Shown: positions 9,700-22,279 of the stretch, piece by piece | Layout: each line of letters starts with the position of its first letter | How positions within the stretch are numbered: position 1 is the stretch's first letter | Source: Nelumbo lutea | Lineage: Eukaryota; Streptophyta; Magnoliopsida; Proteales; Nelumbonaceae | Direction: 5' to 3' | Length of the DNA stretch: 64,000 bases | NCBI GenBank assembly: GCA_022828595.1 | Contig: JAKGHH010000002.1 | Location: 72,822,383 to 72,886,382 of the forward strand | Made by a program: the position numbers and the translations under genes | Notes under the pieces: generated by a model | What the model saw: the letters and a program-made list of their open reading frames with translations, nothing else | The model's database searches: none | What the model was told of the DNA's origin: nothing

Positions 9700-11064
9700 T
9701 ACAGTGTCGGGGCTGGGTCTTGTACTGTGAATGTGCACTCTTTTAAGAAATCGGCGAGGGCTTGGGCCTTGATAGCAGGTCACGGAGTATACTCTATGTC
9801 AAATTCACTCAACTCCACACTCCACTTGATCAGGCATCCCGATGCTTCCAGTCTTCGTAACACTTGTCTGAAGGGTTGGTCGGTGAGCACACAGACGCTG
9901 TGGGTTTGGAAGTATGGCCTGAATTTCCTTGTCGTGGTGATTAGGGCCAAGGCTACTTTCTCTAGGTTCAAATACCGAGTTTTCGTGTTGTTGTGGACTT
10001 TGCTCGTATAGTAGATCGGCTTCTATGTTTGATCCTCTTCTTTAACCAGTATTGAGTTGACCACCTCATCACCGACCGAGAGATAGAGCAACAGCTTGTC
10101 CCCAGGGCCTGGTTTGGTGAGGAGAGGTGGCGAGCTTAGGTACCTCTTTAGTTCTTGGAAGGACTGCTCGCATTCTTTGGTTCATTCAAAAATTTTGACC
10201 TTTCTCAAGGCCTTGAAGAAGGGAAGGCACCGGTCTGCGGGTTTCGACATGAACTTGCTAAGGCCAGCTACTCGCCCAGTAAGGCGCTTTAAGGCGCTAC
10301 ACTTCTTTGTGAGTCCGGGGTGACTGCATGTTGAAGATAGCTTGGATTTTCTCTGGATTTGTTTCGACTCCTCGCTGAGTGACCATGAACCATAGGAACT
10401 TGTTGGAACCAACCCTGAAAGCGCACTTGGTCGAATTCAGCTTCATTTGATACTTTCTAAGTATGCCAAAGGCTTCCTTGAGCTCGACTAGGTGGTGCTC
10501 GACCTTCCTGCTTTTGATGAGCATGTCATCAAGATACACTTCGACGTTGCGGCCGAGCTGGTCCTTGAACACCTCATTCACCAACCGTTGTTAAGTAGCG
10601 TTGGCGTTCTTGAGGCCAAAAGGCATTGCCTTATAGCAGTGAAGACCGTGGTTGGTGATGAAAGCGATCTTCTCCTGGTCGTCAGAATGCATTTGGATCT
10701 GATTGTATCCTGAGAACGCATCCATAAAGCTCAGGAGTTCATGCCTCGCCATTGCATCGACGAGCTGATCTATCCTCGACAGGGGAAAGCTGTCTTTTGG
10801 GCAGGCTTTGTTTAGGTCCGTGAAGTCAATGTAGATTCTCCACTTCCCGTTCGCTTTCTTTACCATGACTACATTGGCCAACCAGTTTGGGTACTTTACT
10901 TCCCAGATAAAGCCGACATCAAGCAGCTTCTGGACTTCCTCATTGATGATTTGCCACCGTTCCGTGGCAAAGCTCCTCTTTTTCTGCCTAGTTGGTCGGT
11001 AGCGTGGGTCGGCGTTGAGGTGGTGGGTAATGACCTCAGGGTCAATCCCTGGCATATCTACCAT
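9700..11064 (-). pseudogene. Reverse transcriptase and RNase H of element 2, broken
   Basis: 11064-10591 encodes fingers and palm: WRIYIDFTDLNKACPKDSFP, FMDAFSGYNQI (first Asp) and MPFGLKNANAT. A stop at 10590-10585 interrupts. 10584-10297 continues with the active-site motif VYLDDMLIKS and the thumb. The reading then changes frame into RLTGRVAGLSKFMSKPADRC (to about 10182). RT-linked RNase H follows at about 10100-9780 (ALITTTRKFRPYFQTHSVCV). The polymerase Asp residues survive, but no uninterrupted frame does. Confidence 0.85.
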
Positions 11065-11214
11065 TGATCATGCAAACACGTCTGTGTGCTCCCTGAGAAG
11101 CTGAATGAGGTCCTCGCACAGGCGGGCGTCCAAAAGGGAGCCGACTTGGACTGTCCTCTCAGGGTCTTCCTTGGAGAGTAGTACCTGGGTGAGGTCTTCT
11201 ATAGGCTAACCGCG

Positions 11215-11700
11215 CTACGTCTTTAACTTGTCACGCAGATCTATGCTTTCAGTTGTGAGGGTCTCTGTGGCTGGCTGTTTTCCTCGGAAAGATGTCAAAT
11301 AACATTGCCGTGCCGCCCTCTGGTCTCCTTGGGCCACTCCTACTCCATATGAAGTTGGGAATTTCATGGCCAAGAGGAAGGTAGACACAGTGGCTTGTAG
11401 AGCATTCAGAGTCGGACGACTGAGGATTGCATTATAAGAGGAGAGGCAACAGACAATGGTGATGTCTACCATGGTCGTGGAGGTGATCTCGCCATTTCCA
11501 ATGAGCAGGGGCAAGGTGATCCTACTCTTGGGCATAAGTTTCTCGCTGGAGAAGCCCATTAGGGGAATGTTGACCAGTATTAGACGATCTCTACTGATGC
11601 CGAGCTGATCGAAGCCATCTTTGAACAGGATGTCAGCCGAGCTCCCAGTGTCCACCAGGATGCGTCGAACTTCAAAAATCACAATTTCTGTTGTGATCAC
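11215..11700 (-). pseudogene. Retroviral-type aspartic protease of element 2
   Basis: The 161-codon frame contains the retropepsin motif RILVDTGSSADILF with the catalytic Asp, and a downstream hydrophobic segment YNAILSRPTLNALQA. The protease would cut the Gag-Pol polyprotein. The frame ends before RT, and intact relatives would continue as one polyprotein. It looks locally intact but is part of a broken element. Confidence 0.82.
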
Positions 11701-11889
11701 CAGAGCATCAACATGCGAGGTTTGGACCCCCCTGAGGTCATCTTCAGTAAACGTTTCTTCTTCTGCTCCCTATCATCTATCTCCACCAAGCACGCGTACC
11801 TCTTTCTGCCCAAGTTGCTTTCTCCCCTAGAAGCTAGTCCTCCTAAGATTACTGCTATGACTCCGGCTAGGGAGCTTGGCCAGGGCGCC

Positions 11890-13300
11890 TGGGGTGCGGT
11901 TCTACCTTAGGTGGGTTGTCTTCTTTTATGTCAATGAACCCCACTAGGTAGCCACACTTGATGAGGTCTTCGAGGTGGTGCTTGAGGTCGAGGCAGTTGT
12001 CGGTCTCATGGCCGTGGTCCCGATGAAAGTCACAGTACTTGTTGCAACTTCTTTTGTTTGCTTATGTCTTCATTTTCTAAGGCCACCCCAGATACTTGCT
12101 GTCTCGGATTTGCATCAGAATTTTAGACCGCAAAGCAATTAGCGGCTTGAAATTCCGAAAGGTCGGAGGCAGTTTGCACGACCTCCTCTTTGGTTGGCAG
12201 TCTTGCCACTTATTATCTTGATCCTTTTCCGTCTTCCGGTCTTCAACATCCCTTCTCTTCCTGTCAGGGTGCTCTTCCTCATCCCCCAGCTGTGCCTGGG
12301 CTTCTTTTGCGTTGATGTACTTCTAAGCGTGCTTCATTAGCGCAGTGATGGTTTGAGGAGGATTCCTAGAGATGGAGAAGTTGAATGGTGAGGGGCAGAG
12401 TCCGTGTAGAATGGCTAAGACGACCACAAATTGGTTCAGGTTCCAGACCTAAAGTGCTTCATTGTTGAACCTCACCAGGTAGTCTTTGAGAGATTCATTC
12501 TTCCTCTGCCGCACTTGCATGAGGCTGGCCGAAGTCTTCTAGTGTTTCTGATTCGTTGTAAACTATGCCAGAAACTGGTTCTCTAATTGGTCCCACAATG
12601 ATATAGAGTGTGGGGGAAGGGAAGAGTACCAGGTCAAGGCCGGGCCCTAGGGGGTGGCTACGAGAGCTTTGCACATCAAGCCCTTGGATGACTCGTGCAA
12701 TCTCATTTGAGCCTTGAGTGCATCAATATGGTCATCGGGATCGGTTTTCCCGTCGTACTTATCGAACTGGGTGCCCGCCATCCTGCAGGGGGTATCTCGT
12801 CCACAATCTCTTGGACGAATGGTGGCTCTTTGACGGGCTGGATGGTTGGTTGCACGGGCTAATCTACAGGTGGTGCCACGCTCTTCTGGGCTTGGCTGCA
12901 CTCCAACTAGGTTAAGCATTGTCGGAGCTCCCAAATTTCTGCATCCCTATTTTCTGGGACGGTGGCGTGCATGGCCTTCTCTTTCTTGGGCCATGCTGGG
13001 CGGTTTTTTACCGAAATGGACTCGGCGACGGAGACTACTTGGGGCGGCTTCTGCTTACCGAGCCTTTCTTTGGTTGGAATCCATGTGGTCTGATGAGTCC
13101 TACTACGGTTGTCAGATTTACGATAGCAAGTGGAGGAGTCAGACCTTCTTGCTGTGTCTTGTCTTTCTTGGTCGGACCGCGTGCTCCTCTCTTATCTGAC
13201 CGACGTGCGGCGGCGCAACAAGGGGGACGATCTGAGTGGGCGGTGCCACGGACCCCAGTGACTGCATCATCTCAAAGATCTTGTCGACCTTTTCTTGCAT
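11890..13300 (-). pseudogene. Gag of element 2, several stops
   Basis: An ATG at 13300 (MQEKVDKIFEMMQSLG) opens a plausible N-terminus. A stop follows near 13140. The retrotransposon-gag core begins around 12934 (FDKYDGKTDPDDHIDAL at about 12770), continues in frame past 12647, and includes stops near 12540 and 12450. A zinc-knuckle-like segment CDFHRDHGHETDNC lies near 12040-12000. Gag forms the nucleocapsid. Decay is evident from the stops. Confidence 0.75.
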
Positions 13301-13483
13301 CGCCTAGAACTATGCAGGGCCGACTACGGTTGACGACTGCTAAATTTCTTGGCACGTGGGGCGGTGACAGTAAGATTCCTGAGATGGGGATCGGCCTGTT
13401 GGTCGTTCGGAATGGTTTTTTGGCATCTTGATCGCTTTTTTGAGTGCACGGTAAGAGAGATTTAGGAAAGACTTTTTGAGTGT

Positions 13484-13501
13484 TTCCCACAGACGACGCC
13501 A
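13484..13501 (-). other. Primer-binding site of element 2
   Basis: Directly inside the 5' LTR, the minus strand reads TGGCGTCGTCTGTGGGAA, starting with the TGG that pairs with a tRNA CCA end. Element 3 carries the same block at the same position (40543-40526), which supports both calls. The tRNA species is not assigned. Confidence 0.7.
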
Positions 13502-13504
13502 ATC

Positions 13505-14057
13505 TGATGTTGAACGATCCTAGGTAATGCAAGAATCGAGGTCACAATCGAATAATCCTCACCTACAGGGTGGAGCTGAGGGGGAAGGTGGAAGCTGCAC
13601 TATGAGATCTACGAACAAGAAGAAGTCAGAGGCCCGAGGAGTTATCCTCGGGAAGGTACTCTGACGCTCAAGTCAATAGAAGGTAGTGGGCGGTCGGGCC
13701 GAGCAGTTAGAGAGTAGTGTTGGTCCGAGCAGAGTAATAGTATGAGTGTTAAGTGTTCGATCCCTTACATTGAGTGGGAGATACCTTTTATAGCTGAAGG
13801 TTCGTGTCCTCACAGGATTAGTCTTCCGGGACGAAGTATTCCGTCGAGGTCTTCAGGATAAGTCCTAATCCCCGGCGGAATTGTCCCCATCCTCTCCTGT
13901 TCTTGGTCGTGTTTATCCGCTTGATGTGGAATTGACGTTGCCGAGGGGATAAATTGAAGGCTACGAAGGTAGCGTAGCACGGTCATGGTCACGAAGTCGG
14001 TGTATGCTGCGGAACTGGAAAGGTGGTGCCGATGTGGCCGAAGTGACTAGGCGGCCA
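13505..14057 (-). repeat. 5' LTR of gypsy element 2
   Basis: This 553-bp partner of 7686-8248 starts TGATGTTG and ends GGCGGCCA in + orientation. A minus-strand TATAAAAGG is at 13792-13784. Homology to the other LTR stops sharply at both ends, defining the borders. Confidence 0.85.
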
Positions 14058-14641
14058 AGTGGCCTTTAATTAGTGAAACGTTACGGAATTTGAAATTTTG
14101 AAAAGATTAAAAAGATATAAAAATTACTCCCAAATTATTTGGGATTGCCTTGATTAGTCGAATTTCCTAAACATAAAACCTGAAATGTCTCACATGGAGA
14201 AACAATTTAATTTCTCCACAAGTGTAGTGATCTACTATGATAGTTCACACCAGGCCAAGTCACACAGTTTATTACTAACTTGCAAGTGATTGGACATGGC
14301 ACAATCGAGAACTTACTTCTTCAAATTTCAACCTCTTGATAACAACACCAATTTGGGCATCAGATTTCTCTCTTTTCAGTGAATCTAACCGACCAATATT
14401 GTGTTGCATTGGTTGAACTTAGACAGGTTTTAACATGTCGAAGATAAACCACCCAAAGTTGTTAGATCTTATCTAGCTAGAAAAAAAGAGAAGCAATGGC
14501 CTTAGGAGAATTTTAAAGAACTCATTAGAGCTCCTGCCCTCATTGATAGGGTTTTTCACAAGGTTTTAGAATCCTAATAAAAAAACCCTAAAATGATCAT
14601 ATTCCAATTAGGAATGGACAAGTTGTTAGAGCTTTCCTATT
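14058..14641. other. Non-coding spacer
   Basis: AT-rich sequence without a recognisable gene, repeat or RNA. Confidence 0.5.
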
Positions 14642-15742
14642 TTCCAATTTTCAGAGAACCGGACCAAGCATCGACCTGGTAAAGGTAGAGGTTCACGGGT
14701 TAGAGGTCTGACTAGGGTCGAATCAGAGGTCAAACCGTGCTGATGTAATAAATAATATATATATATATATATAATAAAATTGAAAAATGACTGAATATGA
14801 ATGACAATTAATCCAAAATAGAAATAAATACTTCAAACTTTCAAAGTTTAAGACAATATGTCCCACAATGAAAATAAATACATCAACAATCCAATAAAGT
14901 TCAAGACTCAATCCTAATTATAAACACCATTGTCACAAAGGCATTTCAAGAAATATCGATTAAAAAATTGTAATGCATACGTGATAAACTAAAGTTGATT
15001 TCAATTTTCAGCTATTTTAGTATCACATTATCACTATCACTATTCTAAATTTAGTTCCAATTTCAGATATTTCAAATTTGGTGGACTAAAAGCCTGAAGA
15101 AAAAATCAAACTTATTGTAACAAAACTATCAGTAATTAATTTCAAGTTCAAGAATAAAAAAATAAATATTAAAAATAAATGACTAAATGTTACAAAAATC
15201 AGATTCGAACTGAAGAAGAAATCAGATTCAAGCGATGGGAGGAGGAGGAGGAGGAGAAGGAAAGAGGGAAGAAGACCAGGAGAGGGTGGTGAATAGAGCA
15301 CTACTGCCACTGCCAAAGAGAAGAAGAAGAAGGAGGAGGAGGAGGATTGAAAGAGGATGGGAGAGACTACCTGGCGTCGGTGGTGAGGCGCTGGTGGTGG
15401 TGGCTGGAGTCGTTGGACTTTGGTTAGGTTTGAAGAGGAAGGGGGAGAATCAGAGATCGATTTAAGAGGGTTTATTTTTGGCTGGGATTGGGATTTTTTG
15501 ATTGGACCTTAGGGGCTGTTTGGCCCAATTTTAAGTTTTTTTTTTTGTCTTTTTTGTACTAAAAATGAGAATGTTAAAAAATTGGCCGGCTATGCAAAAT
15601 CGGGACTGATTCGTTGGTTCTCCGGTTGAACTGCCTAGGCAAATGGGTTTTTAAACATACTGATTTTAAGGGTATGTCCGGACCGGCCAAGGGGCCGGGT
15701 CATGATTCAATTGGCCGGTCCGGTCCGGTTTTCAGAACATTG
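14642..15742. mobile_element. Candidate 1.1-kb TIR element
   Basis: The left end (caattttcagagaaccggac) and the inverted right end (ggtccggttttcagaacattg) share about 17 of 21 positions. Related ends occur in shorter repeats at 32745-33003, 45230-45478 and 50651-50896. The middle contains an (AT)n run at 14755-14773 and a purine-rich stretch (15234-15355) that translates to Gly and Arg runs. No clear target-site duplication was found. This may instead be two separate repeat fragments. Confidence 0.4.
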
Positions 15743-18446
15743 CTATTTTTCAGCCATGCTTGGATAGTCAAAGAAGCCGACTCTCTTTTGTCATACTACA
15801 ACTATTCCAAGAGTTGAGCGCACTGGTCCAAGAACCTTCTATTTTCTCAAGAAAAAAGTATGCTTGTAAGGCATGGAACCCATGAGTGAGATTGTAGTTT
15901 TTAAATAATATAATTGAAGTTAAGAGAAATGAGAAGTGTAAGAAATTTTATCATAAACCTAATTCACCCACCTCTTGGGTTAGCCACCTGGGCAACAATT
16001 TGTATTAGAGTAGGTACTTTCAACTTACTAACATCTCCAACACTCTAAACCAGAGCAACATTGGATCATTCATCTATGAGTCCAATAGGTGACCAGTACT
16101 AGAAGACCTTATGTATAAGGATGTGGATAAGGTTGTATTTGAACAGAAAGAGTTAAGTAAAAATTTTAGACCCAGGGTTAATGTCCCAAAGTATAGATCA
16201 AAAGTAATAATTCTACATCAAATAGTAGCCAAGGGTATTATTCAGAAAAAAAGGAGAGTCGACCATATCTCCAATATGGAGATGCTTCTATTGTATTTTT
16301 TGATCACTAGGTCCCAAATCAATCTCCCATATCATGTGGGCATCCTAACTTTTTTACCCTACCATTTGGAATTGCCCTAACTAGGGCATTCGAATATTTA
16401 GGGTTTGACTTGAATGGAGAAGAAAAGTTCCATTCGAGGATGGGAACATTTTGAGTCACAAAACACTAGTAAACATGAAAATCAAGAAGAAGGATGATGA
16501 GTGGACTTCTAATCCAAAATCAACATAGAATGATAAAGTTAGTCTTGCCAGGGATGGTTGAAAGAAAGCTGGTAAAGCTTCCTCCTCATTAGTTCCTAAG
16601 TCATCTTCAGCTATACTTGAAGTTGTACAAGGTCTATACCCAATGTTGGAAAAGTTGTGAAAGATGATCAACAAGTGATCGTAATGTGCCAAAAATTCTA
16701 GAATTTAGAGAGATGAATTTCAAAACATTTGAATTTATTGAAATTCTAGGATCATTTGGGTGATTGGATGATGAAAGATCAAATTCCACAACCATGTAAA
16801 TCTAAGTGGTAGCTCATGTCCAAGCTTTAGTGCTCCCAAGAATGTTGCAATAAGTTGAAGATGGTGCAACCTCCAATGTATGCAAAAGAATTTTAGTAGT
16901 AATGATGCAAGGTATACTACAACTTGGGTGGTGTTTGTCACTCAATAGCTTTGAAAATAACCTCTAATGGATGCTCACAAGATCTAGATGAATAGGGTTG
17001 AAAAACCCTAGGAATCTCTCACAAAGTAGATGGGTGAATTCGGCTTGTTGGAGGTGATCTAAACTTGTTCGATCTCCTCTAGATGAGTGTCTTTTATTGC
17101 TTAGGATGGGATTCCAAGAACCCTTTCCTAATCCAATAATATTTCTTAACATAATTTGGAAAGATATAAAGTAAACTTGATTTCCTAATTCAGCCCAAAT
17201 ATTAGAACAATTCTAGTTAAGAGTGTTGGCCCTATGTGTTATAACGAATTCCTTGAGAGTACTAATGAATGGGTTAAGTATGTAGTTGTATCTATTGAGT
17301 TAAAACATTTCTAGCATATTTCTATAGAGACAAGCATGGGCAAAAGATGTGAGCAGCTGTTAATCATCTTGGATCAACTTATAACCCTCCAAGAAAGAAG
17401 TTATCTATGACCAAGAGCTGAAGGAAGAAAGCATATGCATGATTAGTATAAGGTTTGGTTCTTTGAGCAACATTTGAAATTGGGCTTGAGTAAATCCACA
17501 CTACAAATTTTCAACTTCAATAAACTCTTTCCATAATAGTTACAACTCAACATTTGTTATGTCTTTATACTTTACTAAATTGAAGCTAATTGCATTCATT
17601 TATTGTTTCAAGTGCTCTTCACTTATAATCTATTTTGGTTGATTACATGAATTAGTTTAGTCAGATTATAGCCATGAAATAATAAAATTGAAGACAAAGG
17701 AAATTTGGAGTGTAAGAAGAGATTTTACTGCAAATCTTATTCACTCCTCCTCTTGGGTCAACCACCATGGCAAAAGATTATACCTATATTTCCAACCCAA
17801 GCTAATTTGATCATACTGACTAGACCAATCCGATTTAACTCAAAGCAACCAAAGCAGGTTGTGCAAATGGCAATCCGTCTCTTAGAGAACAACTAACAAC
17901 AATGTAACACTACGATAATCAAAGGACTAGAATAGTGGGATAACACTATCCTCTTGGTAATGCAACTTGCAGAGGGTAGTGACCTAGCTTAGTCTCTACA
18001 CACATGGGAATGCTAGGAATTTGGCCTTTGTGTCTTTGTAAGAAGCCCAACGAGAGGAAAAGAAGGGGAAACAAAAAATCTTCAACAAAAGTATATTTGA
18101 CCTATTAAAAAATCAATCGTGTGTTACAAACTTGGCCTGACTTATATTTATCCAAGAGAGAAAAAGATATTGCAAATTTGGTGTCTAAATAAAATAATGA
18201 AATAGGCAAACAAAGGGGTGGTTACAACAATCGAACACCTATTCACTAGTGGATTGGTTCTATGGTAGCCAAGGGTTAGGACCTCACTCCTGTCTTTGTC
18301 TTATCTTGAACCTTGTAGTTTATGACCTTGTGGGCTGCATCATCCTCCCTGTGTTTAGGAGAGCTTGACCTTGATCTTGAGACTTATAATTGTTATTTTC
18401 ACCAAAGTATGCGTACGGATGTTTTACACTGAATACGTCAAAATTC
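15743..18446. other. Spacer with weak Ty1/copia-like traces
   Basis: No intact gene. Two similar segments, about 15935-16010 and 17700-17785, both contain attcac-cacctcttgggt-agccacc-tgg followed by gcaac/aaaa. The first runs into aatttgtattagag, which resembles the tggtatcagag primer-binding block of copia elements. They may be the ends of two decayed LTRs about 1.77 kb apart. No gag or pol motif could be recognised between them. Confidence 0.3.
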
Positions 18447-18449
18447 TTA

Positions 18450-18736
18450 GGATCCGTTTGGTTTGCAGGAATATCTGGAATCGGAATCAGAATGGGCTAT
18501 TCTGATTCTAATTGTTTGGTTGGGCGGAATCGGAATCCCATTCCCATTCCTGCTGAAATGGCGTTCTCGGCTCCATTTAAGGGAATAGTCATTCAATTCC
18601 CTGCCCCTCTTTTGGGAATGAAATCTCATTCCTGCTGATTTTAATTCCCATTCTCATTCTTGTCTGAACCAAACAGACCATAGGAATTGATCATTCCAAT
18701 TCTGATTCCGATTCTGATTACGAACCAAATGGACCC
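18450..18736. mobile_element. Tourist-like MITE with TTA duplication
   Basis: The 287-bp element begins GGATCCGTTTGGTTTG and ends CGAACCAAATGGACCC, a near-perfect 16-bp terminal inverted repeat. TTA flanks both sides (18447-18449 and 18737-18739), as expected for PIF/Harbinger insertions. The interior is rich in ggaatcggaatc-like inverted blocks. No coding sequence. Confidence 0.82.
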
Positions 18737-18779
18737 TTAAAGTGTGAAGGCAGCTTAATTAACCTTGAAGGGTGTTGGA

Positions 18780-19825
18780 CCGTCTATTAGAAAGCATTCA
18801 GGGGAGAGCATACTAAATCACCTACATTGAAGACCACCTTCTAGGTATGCTTGTTTTTCTTGTTCCTTGTAATAGGTGTTTAAAGCTTCAAGTTGTGCAT
18901 TGACCCTGTTGTTGATATCCTTGTGTTGGACAAGCATATTGTCCACCTTAGCAACTGTCTTCAATAGAACTAGTAGGTCAGTTAGCTCTAAGGGACCCAT
19001 TCGGAAGGGATGAGTTGTGTGTTGTGGTGGGAACTCTTATTGTAGTATAGCTCGACAAGGGGTACTTTAGTGTCCCAAGATTGGGGAGGTTTTTTGACAT
19101 CAACTCATAGGAGTTTCTTGACTTGTCTATTGACTACCTTAGTTTAACATTAATTTGGTTTGGTAGGACTGCTAAACTTCAGCCTATGTTCAACCTCATC
19201 CAAAGGTATTGCTAGAAATGTCCTATGAAATTAATTAATTTTTGCCTGGATCAAAGACAATGGATTCGGGGACCCATGTATACTCACCACTTCTCGGATT
19301 GTAAGTTGGGCCATGTGAGACACATCATTGCATGGCCATTTGGCAAGGGTTTGGAGAACCTGTTAACCATGACGAAGATGTTGTTGACATTGTACGAGGT
19401 TCTGGGTAGACTGAGGATGAAGTCGATATTGATGTAAGACTAAGGGCAAGAGACTATAGGTAGAGGTTGGTAAAGGCTAATAGATCCTACAATGCTCAAT
19501 AAAGTAGATTGAAAAATTGAAGAGAAGTCAAAGTCATTTACATACATCCCTCTAAAGTAATCAAAACAAAATACCTTTATCTATAGCATTGCAATGAGGG
19601 GTATCTTTGACCTTATGCTGTAGGGAAAGGGTGAATTGTTGGATGTAATTGGTCCACTTAGAATGTTTTGCATTGAGGTGGCTTTGGGAGTTTAGGTACT
19701 TGATGGCATCATGGTCAGAGTAGATGCTAAACTTTATAGAAATGATCATGTAAGCCTTTTACTGAAATAAGCAAAGGGTTGCTTGAGTTGCATCAAGACT
19801 ACTCCAATACCAATACTATAGACAC
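18780..19825 (-). pseudogene. Chromovirus-type pol remnant: RNase H and integrase
   Basis: On minus, about 19825-19760 reads IGIGVVLMQLKQPFAYFSKRL, the start of RT-linked RNase H. 19749-19561 continues with YSDHDAIKYLNSQSHLNAKHSKW. Integrase core fragments follow (VVSIHGSPN near 19290). 19000-18818 matches the integrase C-terminal region (RVNAQLEALNTYYKEQEKQA followed by GDLV). Stops and frameshifts are frequent. It pairs with the RT remnant at 23155-23790; the two were separated by an insertion. Confidence 0.68.
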
Positions 19826-19939
19826 CCCATTTTTGCACTCTCTAGTCTTTCTATAATATTTTAAGCTTCAAGCATACTTCAGCTAGCCTTTAGCCAATTC
19901 TGAGGCAATCTTAGAATTTTACAAAAGTTTGAAGTTCAA

Positions 19940-20610
19940 GGATCTGAGACCATAGGTACGTAGAGCCCAAAAAATCCAAACCCAACAACACTAAGATCAC
20001 CCAAATCCTACACAATTTACCCCTTCATCTTAAGACCCAAAGCCGAAATCGAATTCAATCGTTTGATCGGAGTCATTTTGATCCAAATCTCATTTAATGT
20101 CAAATCAAAAATCCAAAAGCATAGATACGTAGAGCTAAAAAATCCAAATCCAATGACACCAAGATCACTCAAATTCGAAACCGTTTATCCCTTCATCTTA
20201 AGACCTAAAGCCGGAATCGATTTCAACCATTCAATTGGAGTCATTTTGATCTTAAACCTCATTTTTTCAAATCAAAAACCCAAAACTATAGGTACATAGA
20301 TCACGAAAATCCAAATCCAATGACACCAATATCATCTAAATCTGATACCGTTTACCCCTTCATCTCAAGACCTGAACCTGGAATTGATTTCGATCGTTTA
20401 ATTGATGTCATTTTTTATCCTACACCCAATGACACATAAAATCTGAACTTAAACCTTGTAGATGGATAGAGCTGAAAATTTCGAGTCCAACGGTACCAAA
20501 ATTGTCCAATTCCGACACCGTTAATTCCTTCATTTTGAGACCCAAATTTAGACTCATTTTAAGCCTTCTGTTTGGAGTCCTCTTCACTACAACTTCGAAC
20601 TTAGGAAATC
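19940..20610 (+). repeat. Four-copy tandem repeat, period about 168 bp
   Basis: The marker ggtacgtagagc (with variants) recurs at 19957, 20126, 20293 and about 20462. Between markers each unit has aatccaaatccaatgacacc, ccgtttaccccttcatctt and ttggagtcattttgat. Units are moderately diverged. The array sits near the start of the inserted LTR-like sequence, where some gypsy LTRs carry such arrays. Confidence 0.78.
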
Positions 20611-21398
20611 CCACAGCCAAAACATCCTCCCAGACTCTAGAACTGTCTTAAAATCCAAGATTTAACTAGCGAATAAGCTTCTGATCAATCAAGGCAATTA
20701 CCTAAACTTGGAATGTTCAATCTAGATAAATTGGTGAAATTTTCCTCTTATTACCTTGATTGATTGAGATGATCTCTCACAAAACTGTCTTGATAGCCCC
20801 TTCCCTTCCAAAAAAACTCTTTAAACCTTAGCCTTTGATTTCCCTTGGCTTCCTATCTCAGCCCTTCATTTCCTTCTTAAAAATTTATAAATACCCCCCT
20901 TTCTCACACACAAGAAACACACAATTTAGTTTAGAGAGAGAATTCTAATCCCATTAGCCTAAAGAATACCCCCTTCATGTCCCAACCAACTCCAAACTTC
21001 CTTAATCCACGTATAAACTTACGAGGAAACCTCCATCACATCTAAAGAACTCCTTAGCTCGAGCCTACATCAAAGAAGAAGCTTTGAAGCATTGTCGAAG
21101 CAACAACAGTGTAACCAAAGCGATACACCATCCAGCAACATTCCTTACATCTTGGGCTACATAAATTAAGCTTTTGCGGTTTCAAAATGTCCAAGAGTGA
21201 AGGTTAAAGGCTTTGCATTTTCTAAATGGTTATGCACCAAGGCTGAGGACGTCATTGGAAAGTTTAACGCTGAACTAATATTGAAGGGGTAAGGTCACGT
21301 TCACTCATGAAAACAATTTCAAATGTATGGCATTTTCCTTCTTCTTTTTTATTTACTTATTCATTTTTGCATTCCTAGTCCCTTGATAGTAATTTAGT

Positions 21399-21640
21399 CC
21401 AAGGTTTAAAAATATCGATATACTCGATATACCGGTAGGGGCATATCGGACAAATCGTTACTAAATTTTGTGCCTTTTTATATACTTTTTGCAACTGGTT
21501 CAAGGGGACCGGTTTAGGGATCCTCTATCCCCTGAATCGATCAGACCCCCGATACTCTACTGTAGGGGCGTATCCAAACGGTCACAGAATGATACTATTG
21601 GCCGATACGAGCCTATAAATATTGATACTTTAAACCTTGA
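21399..21640. repeat. TIR repeat, family A copy 1
   Basis: Ends ccaaggtttaaaaatatcga and gatactttaaaccttga form an imperfect terminal inverted repeat around 242 bp. Internal blocks such as gatacg and aaccggttt recur in copies at 47594-47824 and 61221-61440. A non-autonomous DNA element is likely; superfamily not assigned. Confidence 0.55.
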
Positions 21641-22158
21641 TTTAATCATGTAGTGTTTAATAATTGCTATTCCACTCTAAGTAGTTGAGTAGGATTGATT
21701 TTTTTTTTTGGGTGGTCCGAAGATGAATCATACATAGAATTCTTCTACTGTTTTTTGCAAATAGTAGTTGCATGACTATTTCTTATTTTCTGCAAAATCT
21801 ATTTTGTAGTGACCCACCACGTGTGGATTAGTATTTACAATCAACAAAAAAAAAAAAAATCATTCATTACATTAGAATTACATGAATCATGTAGCTTTTT
21901 TTGCATTCGGTTAGAAGTCATTCTCTCTTAAACTATTCAAGTTGTTTTTGTGAACTTTTACCTTTTATTTTTGGTATTGATCTCAATCTCCATTAGTAAA
22001 TAGCTGACCCCACCAATATTCTCATTTCCTTCTTTCTTGGTCTTATTTTTACTCATTTTCAGTCCGGTGAAATCAGTCCTATCTCTTTCATAGCACAATT
22101 TCGTTTTGCATATAATGATTTGCTCTCATTTGATTTCTTTGCATTGAATTAGAACTTA

Positions 22159-22279
22159 AGTTCAGTTTGGATGGAGTATAAATGTAATTATGTAGAGTGT
22201 AAAATCTTGTATTTTCTATTATTTTGTATGTATTTATACCGTACATATATTTGTATTTGTACTCCTTCCAAATTGAGCC
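22159..22279. mobile_element. Short Tourist-like hairpin MITE, family B copy 1
   Basis: A 121-bp element flanked by TTA on both sides (22156-22158, 22280-22282). Its ends (agttcagtttggatggagta and tactccttccaaattgagcc) are inverted repeats, so the transcript could fold into a long hairpin. Close relatives are at 49678-49786 and 49894-50010. Confidence 0.75.

Larger units (their letters stand above)
7686..14057 (-). mobile_element. Gypsy element 2, two LTRs, internally deleted
   Basis: A minus-strand element flanked by direct repeats, 7686-8248 (3' LTR) and 13505-14057 (5' LTR), about 80-85% alike by eye. Internal order on minus is primer-binding site, gag, protease, RT, RNase H, second RNase H, integrase: the Tat/OTA layout. 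All genes carry stops or frameshifts. The integrase C-terminus, 3' untranslated region and polypurine tract are missing, so integrase runs straight into the 3' LTR. The outer 5-bp flanks (AATAT and AGTGG) do not match, so no target-site duplication is seen. LTR divergence indicates an old insertion. Confidence 0.85.

Noticed and set aside
15086..15465. Overlapping frames with Gly and Arg runs (+) or Leu and Phe runs (-)
   Set aside because: They come from a purine-rich low-complexity stretch; no domain or gene structure.
17489..17505. cactacaaattttc as the missing partner of the CACTA end at 25155
   Set aside because: It lacks the CAAGAA continuation, lies 7.6 kb away, and no subterminal repeats adjoin it.
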